From: Streptomyces sp. NBC_00464
GTDB taxonomy: Bacteria > Actinomycetota > Actinomycetes > Streptomycetales > Streptomycetaceae
DNA: 64,000 nucleotides
Direction of reading: 5' to 3'
Assembly (NCBI RefSeq): GCF_036013915.1
Contig: NZ_CP107899.1
Span: 6,662,001-6,726,000 of the forward strand
Shown: piece after piece, positions 38,119-47,504 of the stretch
How positions within the stretch are numbered: the stretch's first letter is position 1
Layout of the letters: every line of letters begins with the position of its first letter
Notes under the pieces: model-generated
Seen by the model: the letters and a program-made list of their open reading frames with translations, nothing else
The model's database searches: none
What the model was told of the DNA's origin: nothing
Position numbers and translations under genes: made by a program

Positions 38119-39504
38119 GTGGAGCCCGACCTCTTTACCGCAGCTGCCGAAGACCGCCAGGAGAAGGACCCGTCCAGCAGCCCCCTCGCTGTCCGGATGC
38201 GTCCTCGTACCCTCGACGAGGTCGTGGGCCAGCAGCATCTGCTCAAGCCGGGCTCGCCACTGCGCCGCCTCGTCGGCGAGGGGAGCGGGGGACCGGCCGG
38301 CCCGTCCTCGGTGATTCTCTGGGGTCCGCCCGGCATCGGGAAGACGACTCTGGCGTATGTGGTCAGCAAGGCCACGAACAAACGATTCGTCGAGCTCTCC
38401 GCGATCACCGCGGGTGTCAAGGAAGTACGGGCCGTGATCGAGGGCGCCCGTCGCGCCACCGGCGGCTACGGCAAGGAGACCGTCCTCTTCCTGGACGAGA
38501 TCCACCGTTTCTCCAAGGCCCAGCAGGACTCCCTGCTCCCGGCCGTGGAGAACCGCTGGGTCACGCTGATCGCCGCGACCACCGAGAATCCCTACTTCTC
38601 GATCATCTCGCCGCTCCTCTCGCGTTCGCTGCTGCTCACGCTGGAGTCGCTGACCGACGACGATTTGCGCGCCCTGCTGCACCGGGCCCTGACCGACGAG
38701 CGCGGACTCGGTGGCGCGGTGACGCTGCCCGAGGACGCGGAGGAGCATCTGCTGCGCATCGCCGGGGGCGACGCGCGCCGGGCGCTGACGGCGCTGGAGG
38801 CGGCGGCCGGCGCGGCGATGTCCAAGCAGGAGGAGGAGATCACCCTCCTCACCCTGGAGGAGACCGTCGACCGGGCGGCGGTGAAGTACGACCGGGACGG
38901 CGACCAGCACTACGACGTGGCGAGTGCGCTGATCAAGTCGATCCGCGGCTCCGACGTCGACGCGGCCCTGCATTACCTGGCCCGGATGATCGAGGCGGGG
39001 GAGGACCCCCGGTTCATCGCCCGGCGGCTGATGATCTCGGCCAGCGAGGACATCGGTCTCGCCGACCCCACGGCACTGCCCACGGCGGTCGCGGCGGCCC
39101 AGGCCGTGGCGCTGATCGGTTTCCCGGAGGCGGCGCTCACCCTCAGCCATGCCACGATCGCGCTGGCGCTCGCCCCGAAGTCCAACGCGGCGACGCTGGC
39201 GATCTTCGCGGCCCAGGAGGACGTACGCAAGGGCCTGGCCGGTGCGGTCCCGGCCCATCTGCGCGACGGCCACTACAAGGGCGCCGCCAAGCTGGGCCAC
39301 GCCCAGGGCTACGTCTACCCGCACGATGTCCCCGGCGGCATCGCCGCCCAGCAGTACGCCCCGGATGCCGTCCGCGACAAGCGCTACTACCGGCCCACCC
39401 GCTACGGGGCCGAGGCGCGGTACGCGGATGTCGCGGACCGGGTCCGTGAGCGTCTGGGCCGTACGGACACCGAAGGCGGCGCGAGCGCGCCGGACGGTTC
39501 GTAG
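38119..39504 (+). CDS. rarA: Replication-associated recombination protein A (RarA/MgsA AAA+ ATPase)
   Basis: 461 aa. Clamp-loader-like AAA+ ATPase acting at stalled forks. The N-terminus has [16 protein letters not shown] (about 21-36), Walker [10 protein letters not shown] (about 72-80), Walker B F-L-D-E-I-H-R, sensor 1 A-A-T-T-E-N-P, and the SRC motif L-L-S-R-S. The C-terminal MgsA tetramerisation region (about 255-440) includes [11 protein letters not shown]. The GTG start has a -10 element directly upstream and no ribosome site, so it is probably leaderless. Confidence 0.95.
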   Translation: MEPDLFTAAAEDRQEKDPSSSPLAVRMRPRTLDEVVGQQHLLKPGSPLRRLVGEGSGGPAGPSSVILWGPPGIGKTTLAYVVSKATNKRFVELSAITAGVKEVRAVIEGARRATGGYGKETVLFLDEIHRFSKAQQDSLLPAVENRWVTLIAATTENPYFSIISPLLSRSLLLTLESLTDDDLRALLHRALTDERGLGGAVTLPEDAEEHLLRIAGGDARRALTALEAAAGAAMSKQEEEITLLTLEETVDRAAVKYDRDGDQHYDVASALIKSIRGSDVDAALHYLARMIEAGEDPRFIARRLMISASEDIGLADPTALPTAVAAAQAVALIGFPEAALTLSHATIALALAPKSNAATLAIFAAQEDVRKGLAGAVPAHLRDGHYKGAAKLGHAQGYVYPHDVPGGIAAQQYAPDAVRDKRYYRPTRYGAEARYADVADRVRERLGRTDTEGGASAPDGS

Positions 39505-39513
39505 GAGCCGGTC

Positions 39514-40347
39514 TCAGTGCGCTGCGGCATCGAAGAGGGTGCGCATGGCGTGGCGCAGCTCCACCACGTCGCGTACCGGCTCGGGGAACTCGAAGCGCGC
39601 GTCGAAGCAGGGCCCGTTCCGTTCGAAGAAGCGGACCCGCAGCCCGTGCCGGTCCAGCGCGACCGGTACGACGGACGGCGGGTTCACGGCGCCGGTCCGG
39701 GCCGCCCGCTCGCCGAGCAGTTCGCACAGCGTCCCCAGCCGGTCCCCGTGCGCCGCGTGCAGATGCTGGAGCAGCTCCGCCTCGTGGGCGGCGAGGGGGT
39801 CGGCGGCCGCGTCCCGCAGCTCCTCCGGCTCGACCGGCTCCGCGCCCCAGAGATCCTCGACGTGGGCCTCACCCGTCTCCAGCCGCAGCAGCATCCGGCC
39901 GGGACCGGCGATTCCGGGTACGGAGGTGAGCCAGCCGCAGACGCGGGCCCGGCCCCGGATGCGGTGCGGTACGGCGACCGGGGCGACGTCCGTGATCTCC
40001 AGCACGGCCGTCAGCTCGTCGTCCTGGGCGTGGGTCGCGGCCCGTACGGCCGGGGAATCAGCGGGGAATTCAAGGAAGAGGTCGCCGTCCGGACCCACGG
40101 TCCGGGACAGCGGCATCAGCTGGTCCGAGCCCGCTGTCTCCAGCCCGGGGATGAGCAGCACCGCGGAGCAGGTACTCTGTACGAGAGTTCGTGTGCGCTC
40201 GGCTGCTGACGGCATCCGTGTGTTTTCAAGCCCGCTGGGACGCGGCTGACCACGATCAGATCGGCCTTCCGTCGTAGCAGCACTTCTATGTGTGCTGCCG
40301 CTGTCTGTGCTGTCCGTGACGTGTGTGGTGTTCCCAGGGCGAGACAT
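39514..40347 (-). CDS. DUF2470-domain, HugZ-like split-barrel protein, iron-box controlled
   Basis: 277 aa. After about 45 disordered residues there is a flavin-reductase-like split-barrel region (about 50-175) and a C-terminal DUF2470 domain (about 190-270: H-L-H-A-A-H-G-D then F-D-A-R-F-E-F-P-E-P-V). This pairing is seen in HugZ-like haem-utilisation proteins; whether this protein degrades haem is not proven. ATG 40347 has AAGGAGAT, and directly upstream lies a near-perfect iron box (40362-40380), so it is expected to be repressed by a DmdR/IdeR regulator when iron is ample. It is divergent from rpsD with only 56 bp between. Confidence 0.85.
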   Translation of the reverse strand: MSRPGNTTHVTDSTDSGSTHRSAATTEGRSDRGQPRPSGLENTRMPSAAERTRTLVQSTCSAVLLIPGLETAGSDQLMPLSRTVGPDGDLFLEFPADSPAVRAATHAQDDELTAVLEITDVAPVAVPHRIRGRARVCGWLTSVPGIAGPGRMLLRLETGEAHVEDLWGAEPVEPEELRDAAADPLAAHEAELLQHLHAAHGDRLGTLCELLGERAARTGAVNPPSVVPVALDRHGLRVRFFERNGPCFDARFEFPEPVRDVVELRHAMRTLFDAAAH

Positions 40348-40361
40348 GCGATCTCCTTGAG

Positions 40362-40380
40362 TAAGGTGAGCCTAACCTAA
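40362..40380. promoter_or_regulatory. Iron box (DmdR1/IdeR/DtxR operator)
   Basis: TAAGGTGAGCCTAACCTAA differs from the 19-bp iron-box consensus (reverse of TTAGGTTAGGCTCACCTAA) at one position. It lies 15 bp ahead of the DUF2470 start and 24 bp ahead of the divergent rpsD start, so it covers the promoter region of both genes. Confidence 0.85.
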
Positions 40381-40403
40381 CCTACAACGGAGGTCTGGAG
40401 AAC

Positions 40404-41018
40404 GTGCCTAATCAGTCGCGTCCCAAGGTCAAGAAGAGCCGCGCGCTCGGCATTGCGCTGACGCCGAAGGCTGTCAAGTACTTCGAGGCCCGCCCCTACC
40501 CGCCGGGCGAGCACGGCCGCGGCCGCAAGCAGAACTCGGACTACAAGGTCCGTCTGCTCGAGAAGCAGCGTCTGCGCGCCCAGTACGACATCAGCGAGCG
40601 CCAGATGGCGCGTGCCTACGACCGCGCCAAGAAGGCCGAAGGCAAGACGGGTGAGGCGCTGGTCGTCGAGCTCGAGCGCCGCCTCGACGCTCTGGTGCTG
40701 CGTTCCGGTATCGCCAAGACGATCTACCAGGCCCGCCAGATGGTCGTTCACGGCCACATCGAGGTCAACGGTGGCAAGGTCGACAAGCCGTCGTTCCGTG
40801 TCCGCCCGGACGACATCATCATGGTCCGCGAGCGCAGCCGCGAGAAGTACCCCTTCCAGGTTGCCCGCGAGGGTGGTTACGACACCGACGGTGAGACCCC
40901 GCGCTACCTGCAGGTGAACCTGAAGGCCCTGGCCTTCCGCCTTGACCGGGACCCGAACCGCAAGGAAATCCCCGTGATCTGCGACGAGCAGCTCGTCGTC
41001 GAGTACTACGCCCGCTGA
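40404..41018 (+). CDS. rpsD: 30S ribosomal protein S4
   Basis: 204 aa. Primary 16S rRNA-binding protein that starts 30S body assembly. The N-terminus (M-P-N-Q-S-R-P-K-V-K-K-S-R) has no zinc-binding cysteines, the C-minus type. The S4 RNA-binding domain is at about 90-150 (R-R-L-D-A-L-V-L-R; Q-M-V-V-H-G-H-I-x-V-N-G). GTG 40404 follows a GGAGGTCTGGAG ribosome site. Streptomyces rpsD lies apart from the large ribosomal operons. Its promoter must lie in or across the 56-bp gap that holds the iron box, or within the divergent gene. Confidence 0.98.
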   Translation: MPNQSRPKVKKSRALGIALTPKAVKYFEARPYPPGEHGRGRKQNSDYKVRLLEKQRLRAQYDISERQMARAYDRAKKAEGKTGEALVVELERRLDALVLRSGIAKTIYQARQMVVHGHIEVNGGKVDKPSFRVRPDDIIMVRERSREKYPFQVAREGGYDTDGETPRYLQVNLKALAFRLDRDPNRKEIPVICDEQLVVEYYAR

Positions 41019-41046
41019 TTCAGGCGTAGCCGCTCTTCACCGGCGC

Positions 41047-43251
41047 TCAGGCCCGCCCCTCCCCGATCGGGGAGGCGGCGGGCTTTCGCGTCTTCCCGGC
41101 CGGGGGTGGCGGCTCCTGTCCGTCGGGGCGTTCGTCGGGCCGGCCCGACAGCGCCCTGGCCACCACCGCGTCCGTGCCCAGCTTGCCGCCGGTGCGCAGC
41201 TCCGCCGCGTACACCGTCTCACCCAGCTCATGACGGGCCAGCTCAGCGCACCGGACCCGGGGCCTGCCGTAGTACGCCGAACCGAACAGCGGCAACCCGA
41301 CCGAGGGCCAGATCCGGTCGGCGGCTCCTTGCAGCAGCGCCGCCTCGGCGGCGTCGCCCTCGACCACCGTGACGAGCGCCAGCAGCTCCAGGGCGAGCAC
41401 GGTGCCCAGCCGGTCGTGGAAGGTGTGGCTGATGGCCAGCGACTCCCCGAGCAACTCCCGCGCCCGGCCGGGGCGGCCCCGTTGCAGTGAGGCGAACCCC
41501 AGGACGTACAGGGCATAGCTGAGCGCCCACCGCTCCCCGTGGTCCTCGCAGATCTCCCGCACCTCTTCGCAGATCGCGACCGCGCCGTCCAGATCCCCCT
41601 GGAATCCGGTCGCCATGGCCAGTTCGACCTGGGCCATCAGCACATTGCTGTTCAGCTCGCCGAGCTCCCGGTAGCGGCCCAGCGCCTCCTGCAGCAGTTC
41701 GTGTGCGCGCCCCATGTCGTCCGTGACCAGGGCCAGGCAGCCTGTGCGGTGCAGCGCGTACGCCGATGCCACGGCGTCACCCGCCAGATCCGCCTCCTCC
41801 CGGCACTCGGACAGTGCCGAGATCGCGCCCACCGGATCGCCCTGGAGCACCGCGACGTACCCGAGCACCCACAGCGCCTTCAGCCGCGAGGTGTCGTACG
41901 GCGTCGCCTCCTCCCGTACGTGTTCCAGCCAGTGCCGGCCCTCCGAGAGGCGTCCGCAGCCGACCCACAGGAACCAGAGCGTGCCCGCCAGGTACTGCGC
42001 GAGATGCGCCTCCTCCGGGCTCTCCAGCGAACACTCCATGGCCCGCCGCAGATTCGGCAGCTCGCTCTCCACCCGGGCGGCGACCTCGGCCTGCCGCGGG
42101 CTGAACCAGTCGAGCTCGCACCAGGTCGCGAGCCCCAGGAACCAGTCCCGGTGGCGGCGGCGCAGCCGGTCGGTGTCACCCGTGGCCGCCAGCCACTCGG
42201 CGCCGTACTCCCGCACCGTGTCCAGCATCCGGTAGCGGGCGCCGACGGCCGATTCCTCCCGCAGGACGACGGACTGCGCGAGCAGCCCGGACAGCACGTC
42301 CAGCACCGAGTCGGCCGGCAGATCGGGGCCGCTGCAGATGTACTCGGCCGCCTCCAGGTCGAACTGCCCGGCGAAGACGGAGAGCCGCGCCCACAGCAGC
42401 CGCTGTTCCGGGGCGCAGAGCTCATGACTCCAGCCGATGGCCGTACGGAGCGTCTGGTGCCGGGCGAGGGCGCTGCGGCTGCTCCCGGTCAGCAGCCGGA
42501 ACCGGTCGTCCAGCCGCTGCAGCACCTGCTCCGCCGACAGGGCGCGAAGCCGGCCGGCGGCCAGCTCCAGCGCGAGCGGAATGCCGTCAAGGCGGCGGCA
42601 CAGCTCCAGGGCGGTGCCCCGCGTGTGCTCGGTCAGCCGGAACTCGGGCTGCACCGAGGCGGCCCGCTCGGCGAACAGCAGCAAGGCGTCCTCGTCGCGC
42701 ATGGTCGCGAGCGGGTAGCCGGTCTCGCCGTCGAGGTCCAGCGGCAGCCGGCCGGCCGTCAGTACCCGCAGCCGCGGAGCCCGGCGCAGCAGATCCCGTA
42801 CCAACTCGGCACAGGTGTCCACCAGATGCTCGAAACCGTCGATCACCAGGAGGAGCCGGCGCTCGGCACAGTGTTCGAGGAGTGTCGTGCGGGGCGGCCT
42901 GCTCGTGTGATCGGTGAGGCCCAGCGCGTCGACCAGAGCGTGTTCCAGCAGCGCGGGATCGTGGACCGCGGACAGCTCCACCAGCCAGACCCCGTCGCAG
43001 TACCGTTTCTCCAGGAGCGCCGCCACCCTGGTGACCAGCCGGGTCTTGCCGACACCGCCCACCCCGACGACGGTGACGAGCCGGGACTCCTCCAGCAGCC
43101 CGACGACCTCGGCCAACTCGCTGTCGCGCCCCACGAATCTGTTCAGTTCCGCGGGGAGATTGCCCGGGTGACGGGGGGCGGGAGCCTCGGGGGAGGTGGC
43201 GGGAGGGCTTGAATCGTCGGGGGACGGAAAGGGGCGCTGAGGGCGTCGCAT
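41047..43251 (-). CDS. NB-ARC-like ATPase with TPR repeats (regulator-like, no output domain)
   Basis: 734 aa. After a Pro-rich start, the segment R-F-V-G-R-D-S-E-L-A leads to Walker A G-V-G-G-V-G-K-T (about 63-70), Walker B L-L-L-V-I-D-G-F-E (about 134-142), and a G-I-P-L-A-L-E-L-A-A (GxP) motif near 230-240. The second half consists of helical TPR-like repeats. This is the STAND/AfsR-LuxR-type ATPase layout, but neither an N-terminal SARP domain nor a C-terminal LuxR helix-turn-helix is present. It may signal through protein partners. ATG 43251 has no clear ribosome site. Convergent with rpsD, divergent from the DUF948 gene. Confidence 0.85.
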   Translation of the reverse strand: MRRPQRPFPSPDDSSPPATSPEAPAPRHPGNLPAELNRFVGRDSELAEVVGLLEESRLVTVVGVGGVGKTRLVTRVAALLEKRYCDGVWLVELSAVHDPALLEHALVDALGLTDHTSRPPRTTLLEHCAERRLLLVIDGFEHLVDTCAELVRDLLRRAPRLRVLTAGRLPLDLDGETGYPLATMRDEDALLLFAERAASVQPEFRLTEHTRGTALELCRRLDGIPLALELAAGRLRALSAEQVLQRLDDRFRLLTGSSRSALARHQTLRTAIGWSHELCAPEQRLLWARLSVFAGQFDLEAAEYICSGPDLPADSVLDVLSGLLAQSVVLREESAVGARYRMLDTVREYGAEWLAATGDTDRLRRRHRDWFLGLATWCELDWFSPRQAEVAARVESELPNLRRAMECSLESPEEAHLAQYLAGTLWFLWVGCGRLSEGRHWLEHVREEATPYDTSRLKALWVLGYVAVLQGDPVGAISALSECREEADLAGDAVASAYALHRTGCLALVTDDMGRAHELLQEALGRYRELGELNSNVLMAQVELAMATGFQGDLDGAVAICEEVREICEDHGERWALSYALYVLGFASLQRGRPGRARELLGESLAISHTFHDRLGTVLALELLALVTVVEGDAAEAALLQGAADRIWPSVGLPLFGSAYYGRPRVRCAELARHELGETVYAAELRTGGKLGTDAVVARALSGRPDERPDGQEPPPPAGKTRKPAASPIGEGRA
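41051..41083. terminator. Terminator between convergent rpsD and ATPase gene
   Basis: A 14-bp stem (41051-41064 with 41069-41083, one bulged base) with loop GATC, followed on the + strand by TTT. It overlaps the last codons of the ATPase gene. Confidence 0.75.
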
Positions 43252-43447
43252 GAAACACGCAGAGTACTGGCCCGAAAGCGCTCCGTACAATCTCGTTGCG
43301 GGAACTCCCACGGGGCCGGCCCGCAATGCGGTACAAGGCGTGAGCCCCGGCGCGATAGGCTCGGGAACGGTGATCGGCCGCCGCGACGGCCGTCGCCGAA
43401 GAGCAGGAAACAAGACAGACAGACGACAAGCCAGAGAGCGGTGCACT

Positions 43448-43903
43448 GTGTCCGGTGGTGAGGTGGCCGGGATCCTGGTGGCCGTCTTCTGGGCGATCCT
43501 GGTTTCGTTCCTCGCCGTCGTGCTGGTGAGGCTCGCCCAGACGCTCAGGGCGACCACGAAACTCGTGGCGGACGTGACCGAACAGGCCGTGCCGCTGCTC
43601 GCCGACGCCTCCGCGACCGTACGTTCCGCACAGACCCAGCTCGACAAGGTCGACGCGATCGCGACGGACGTCCAGGAAGTCACCTCCAACGCCTCGGCGC
43701 TCTCCTCCACCGTCGCCTCCACCTTCGGCGGCCCGCTGGTCAAGGTCGCGGCGTTCGGTTACGGGGTCCGGCAGGCCATCGGCCGCAAGACCGGTCCCGA
43801 ACCGGAAGCGCGCTCCCGGCGCTCGGTGATTGTCGGCCGGACCGTGCCGTCCGCGCGTGGCAAAAAGCGCAACGGCAGAAACTCCCGCGGATCGAAGGAC
43901 TGA
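43448..43903 (+). CDS. DUF948-domain membrane protein
   Basis: 151 aa. An N-terminal membrane helix (about 6-28, G-I-L-V-A-V-F-W-A-I-L-V-S-F-L) is followed by a long coiled-coil-like helix of heptads (about 35-100: T-K-L-V-A-D-V-T-E-Q-A-V-P-L-L-A-D-A), and a basic C-terminus. This fits DUF948; the function is unknown. Together with the DUF6167 gene it is found just before alaS in Streptomyces. Start GTG 43448 chosen because the membrane helix begins just after; the ribosome site is weak (GAGAGCGG). Confidence 0.82.
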   Translation: MSGGEVAGILVAVFWAILVSFLAVVLVRLAQTLRATTKLVADVTEQAVPLLADASATVRSAQTQLDKVDAIATDVQEVTSNASALSSTVASTFGGPLVKVAAFGYGVRQAIGRKTGPEPEARSRRSVIVGRTVPSARGKKRNGRNSRGSKD

Positions 43904-43910
43904 CGCAGCG

Positions 43911-44261
43911 ATGTTCCGCCGTACGTTCTGGTTCACCGCCGGCGCAGCCGCCGGCGTCTGGGCCACCGCCAAGGTCAACCGGAAGATCAAGCAGCTGACC
44001 CCCGAGAGCCTCGCGGCGCAGGCCGCCGACAAGGCGCTCGTGGCCGGTCACAAGCTCAAGGACTTCGCCCTGGACGTCCGCGAGGGCATGGCCAGGCGCG
44101 AGGCCGAACTGGGCGAGGCGCTCGGGCTCGAAGCACCCGTCGACCCCGATCTCCCCGTGCAGCGCCACTTCGCCGTCGAGGCGGCCGAGCCCGAGGCGCA
44201 CCGCACGCTTCCCCCCACGTCACGCACCTACAACTCGTACAACCGGAATGAGGACCACTGA
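43911..44261 (+). CDS. DUF6167-type small protein
   Basis: 116 aa. A hydrophobic N-terminus ([13 protein letters not shown], about 5-17) precedes a helical, charged region ([12 protein letters not shown]) and a Pro/Tyr/Asn-rich tail. It resembles small proteins annotated as DUF6167 in Streptomyces; role unknown. It begins 8 bp after the DUF948 gene and its stop shares a base with the alaS start (TGATG), so it is translated with alaS. Confidence 0.82.
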   Translation: MFRRTFWFTAGAAAGVWATAKVNRKIKQLTPESLAAQAADKALVAGHKLKDFALDVREGMARREAELGEALGLEAPVDPDLPVQRHFAVEAAEPEAHRTLPPTSRTYNSYNRNEDH

Positions 44262-46930
44262 TGGAGTCGGCTGAAATTCGCCGCCGCTGGCTGAGCTTCT
44301 ACGAGGAGCGCGGTCACACCGTTGTCCCTTCGGCGTCGCTCATCGCGGACGACCCGACTCTGCTGCTCGTCCCGGCGGGCATGGTGCCCTTCAAGCCGTA
44401 CTTCCTCGGCGAGGTCAAGCCGCCCGCCCCGCGCGTCACCAGTGTGCAGAAGTGCGTCCGTACGCCGGACATCGAAGAGGTCGGCAAGACCACCCGGCAC
44501 GGCACCTTCTTCCAGATGTGCGGGAACTTCTCCTTCGGCGACTACTTCAAGGAAGGCGCCATCGAGTACGCCTGGGAGCTGCTCACCAGCTCCGTGGCGG
44601 ACGGCGGCTTCGCTCTCGACCCCGAGCGTCTGTGGATCACGGTCTACCTCGACGACGACGAGGCCGAGCAGATCTGGCGCGACAAGATCGGTGTCCCGGC
44701 CGAGCGCATCCAGCGCCTGGGCAAGAAGGACAACTTCTGGTCCATGGGCGTCCCCGGCCCCTGCGGCCCGTGTTCCGAGATCAACTACGACCGCGGCCCC
44801 GAGTTCGGCGTCGAGGGCGGCCCGGCCGTCAACGACGAGCGGTACGTGGAGATCTGGAACCTGGTCTTCATGCAGTACGAGCGCGGCGCCGGCGACGGCA
44901 AGGACGACTTCCCGATCCTCGGCGACCTGCCGTCCAAGAACATCGACACCGGCCTCGGCCTCGAACGCCTCGCGATGATCCTGCAGGGCGTGCAGAACAT
45001 GTACGAGACCGACACCCTGCGCGTCGTCATGGACAAGGCCACCGGACTCACCGGGGTCCGCTACGGCGCCGCAGCCGGCACGGACGTCTCGCTGCGCGTG
45101 GTGGCCGACCACATCCGTACCTCCGTCATGCTCATCGGCGACGGCGTCACCCCCGGCAACGAGGGCCGCGGTTACGTGCTGCGCCGCATCATGCGCCGGG
45201 CGATCCGCAACATGCGCCTGATGGGCGCCACCGGATCCGTCGTCAGCGAACTGGTCGACGTCGTGATCAACACGATGGGGCTGCAGTACCCCGAGCTGAT
45301 CACCGACCGCAAGCGCATCGAGACCGTCGCGCTCGCCGAGGAGGCCGCCTTCCTCAAGGCCCTCAAGGGCGGCACCAACATCCTGGAGACCGCCGTCACC
45401 GAGACCAGGGCCGCCGGCGGCCGGGTCCTCGCCGGTGACAAGGCGTTCCTGCTCCACGACACCTGGGGCTTCCCGATCGACCTCACCCTGGAGATGGCCG
45501 CCGAACAGGGCCTCTCCGTGGACGAGGACGGCTTCCGCCGCCTCATGCAGGAGCAGCGGGACAAGGCCAAGGCCGACGCCAGGGCCAAGAAGACCGGTCA
45601 CGCCGACCTGTCCGCCTACCGCGAGGTCGCCGACCACTCCGGCGTCACCGAGTTCACCGGGTACACCTCCACCGAGGGCGAGTCGACCGTCGTCGGTCTC
45701 CTCGTGGACGGCGTCTCCTCGCCCGCGGCCTCCGAGGGCGACGAGGTCGAGGTCGTCCTGGACCGCACCCCGTTCTACGCAGAGGGCGGCGGCCAGCTCG
45801 CCGACCAGGGCCGCATCCGGCTCCACAACGGTGCCGTCATCCAGGTGCGCGACGTCCAGCAGCCGGTCCCCGGTGTCTCCGTCCACAAGGGCTCGGTCCA
45901 GGTCGGCGAGGTGACGGTCGGCGCCTCGGCCCTCGCCACCATCGACAACACCCGCCGCCGCGCGATCGCCCGCGCCCACAGCGCCACCCACCTCACGCAC
46001 CAGGCGCTGCGTGACGCGCTCGGCCCGACGGCCGCCCAGGCCGGTTCGGAGAACTCCCCGGGCCGCTTCCGCTTCGACTTCGGTTCGCCCGCCGCCGTGC
46101 CCGGCACGGTCCTCGTCGACGTCGAGCAGAAGATCAACGAGGTCCTCTCGCGGGAGCTCGACGTACAGGCCGAGGTCATGTCGATCGACGAGGCCAAGAA
46201 GCAGGGCGCCATCGCCGAGTTCGGCGAGAAGTACGGCGAGCGGGTCCGCGTAGTCACCATCGGCGACTTCTCCAAGGAGCTGTGCGGCGGCACGCACGTC
46301 GGCAACACCGCCCAGCTCGGCCTGGTGAAGCTGCTCGGCGAGTCGTCCATCGGCTCCGGAGTGCGCCGCATCGAGGCCCTCGTCGGCGTCGACGCGTACA
46401 ACTTCCTCGCCAAGGAGCACACGGTCGTCGCCCAGCTCCAGGAGCTGGTCAAGGGCCGCTCCGAGGAGCTCCCGGAGAAGATCGCCGCCATGCTCGGCAA
46501 GCTGAAGGACGCCGAGAAGGAGATCGAGAAGTTCCGCGCGGAGAAGGTCCTGGCGGCCGCCGCAGGCCTGGTCGACTCCGCCAAGGACGTACGGGGCGTC
46601 GCCCTGGTCACCGGCCAGGTGCCGGACGGCACCTCCGCCGACGACCTGCGCAAGCTCGTCCTCGACGTCCGCGGGCGCATCCAGGGCGGCCGGCCGGCCG
46701 TCGTGGCCCTGTTCACCACGGCCAACGGCCGCCCGCTGACCGTCATCGCCACCAACGAGGCCGCCCGTGAGCGCGGCCTCAAGGCCGGTGACCTGGTCCG
46801 TACCGCCGCCAAGACGCTCGGTGGCGGGGGCGGCGGCAAGCCGGACGTCGCCCAGGGCGGCGGCACCGACCCGGACGCCATCGGTGAGGCCGTCGCCGCT
46901 GTCGAACGCCTCGTCACCGAGACGGCGTGA
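44261..46930 (+). CDS. alaS: Alanyl-tRNA synthetase
   Basis: 889 aa. Class II synthetase with an editing domain. N-terminal catalytic core (about 1-250) with R-F-F-x-x (here R-R-R-W-L-S-F-Y-E) and motif 2 [20 protein letters not shown]; editing domain with H-S-A-T-H-L-T-H (zinc H-x3-H, near 575) and C-G-G-T-H-V-G (near 675); C-terminal oligomerisation domain with a Gly-rich [15 protein letters not shown]. The stop overlaps the ruvX start (GTGA). Confidence 0.98.
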   Translation: MESAEIRRRWLSFYEERGHTVVPSASLIADDPTLLLVPAGMVPFKPYFLGEVKPPAPRVTSVQKCVRTPDIEEVGKTTRHGTFFQMCGNFSFGDYFKEGAIEYAWELLTSSVADGGFALDPERLWITVYLDDDEAEQIWRDKIGVPAERIQRLGKKDNFWSMGVPGPCGPCSEINYDRGPEFGVEGGPAVNDERYVEIWNLVFMQYERGAGDGKDDFPILGDLPSKNIDTGLGLERLAMILQGVQNMYETDTLRVVMDKATGLTGVRYGAAAGTDVSLRVVADHIRTSVMLIGDGVTPGNEGRGYVLRRIMRRAIRNMRLMGATGSVVSELVDVVINTMGLQYPELITDRKRIETVALAEEAAFLKALKGGTNILETAVTETRAAGGRVLAGDKAFLLHDTWGFPIDLTLEMAAEQGLSVDEDGFRRLMQEQRDKAKADARAKKTGHADLSAYREVADHSGVTEFTGYTSTEGESTVVGLLVDGVSSPAASEGDEVEVVLDRTPFYAEGGGQLADQGRIRLHNGAVIQVRDVQQPVPGVSVHKGSVQVGEVTVGASALATIDNTRRRAIARAHSATHLTHQALRDALGPTAAQAGSENSPGRFRFDFGSPAAVPGTVLVDVEQKINEVLSRELDVQAEVMSIDEAKKQGAIAEFGEKYGERVRVVTIGDFSKELCGGTHVGNTAQLGLVKLLGESSIGSGVRRIEALVGVDAYNFLAKEHTVVAQLQELVKGRSEELPEKIAAMLGKLKDAEKEIEKFRAEKVLAAAAGLVDSAKDVRGVALVTGQVPDGTSADDLRKLVLDVRGRIQGGRPAVVALFTTANGRPLTVIATNEAARERGLKAGDLVRTAAKTLGGGGGGKPDVAQGGGTDPDAIGEAVAAVERLVTETA

Positions 46931-47409
46931 CGCCGGACATGACGATGCGCCGCGGTCGCCGCCTGGCGATCGACGTCGGGGACGCCCGGATCGGGGTCGC
47001 CTCGTGCGACCCCGACGGGATCCTGGCCACGCCGGTGGAGACCGTGCCGGGACGCGATGTCCCGGCCGCCCACCGGCGGCTCGGGCAGATCGTCCAGGAG
47101 TACGAGCCGATCGAGGTCATCGTCGGTCTGCCCAGGTCCCTGGGCGGCGGTGAGGGACCGGCCGCGGCCAAGGTCCGCGCCTTCACCGATGTGCTCGCCC
47201 GCGCGGTTGCACCCATTCCGGTGCGATTGGTGGACGAGAGGATGACCACAGTGACGGCCAGTCAGGGGCTGCGCGCATCGGGCGTGAAGTCCAAAAAAGG
47301 CCGATCCGTCATCGACCAGGCTGCCGCTGTGGTGATCCTCCAGAACGCTCTGGAGTCCGAACGGGCTTCGGGCAAGCCACCCGGCGAGGGCGTCGAAGTG
47401 GTTGTCTGA
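46927..47409 (+). CDS. ruvX: RuvX/YqgF-family putative pre-16S rRNA nuclease
   Basis: 160 aa. RNase H-like fold with [12 protein letters not shown] (about 14-25), V-G-L-P-R-S-L-G-G (about 70-78) and D-E-R-M-T-T-V (about 108-114), the acidic active-site pattern of YqgF. It is thought to help mature the 5' end of 16S rRNA. I take GTG 46927 because it overlaps the alaS stop in GTGA; ATG 46939 or 46945 are possible. Order alaS-ruvX-mltG-aroE is conserved in actinobacteria. Confidence 0.92.
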   Translation: MTPDMTMRRGRRLAIDVGDARIGVASCDPDGILATPVETVPGRDVPAAHRRLGQIVQEYEPIEVIVGLPRSLGGGEGPAAAKVRAFTDVLARAVAPIPVRLVDERMTTVTASQGLRASGVKSKKGRSVIDQAAAVVILQNALESERASGKPPGEGVEVVV

Positions 47410-47439
47410 TCGCGATACGGTAACGTTCCGCGCGATGCG

Positions 47440-47461
47440 GCGGTGTTCGAACAAACACCGC
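47440..47461. promoter_or_regulatory. Inverted repeat upstream of mltG
   Basis: GCGGTGTT and AACACCGC with a 6-nt centre (CGAACA) lie in the 95-bp gap between ruvX and mltG. It could be a small hairpin or an operator. It does not match the actinobacterial SOS box. Confidence 0.35.
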
Positions 47462-47504
47462 ACAGCAAAGAGACGGAACGTCGTCTCGCGGCTCAAGGGG
47501 ATCG

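Noticed and set aside
47440..47461. SOS (LexA) box before mltG
   Set aside because: The arms are GCGGTGTT/AACACCGC around CGAACA and do not fit the actinobacterial CGAAC-N4-GTTCG pattern.
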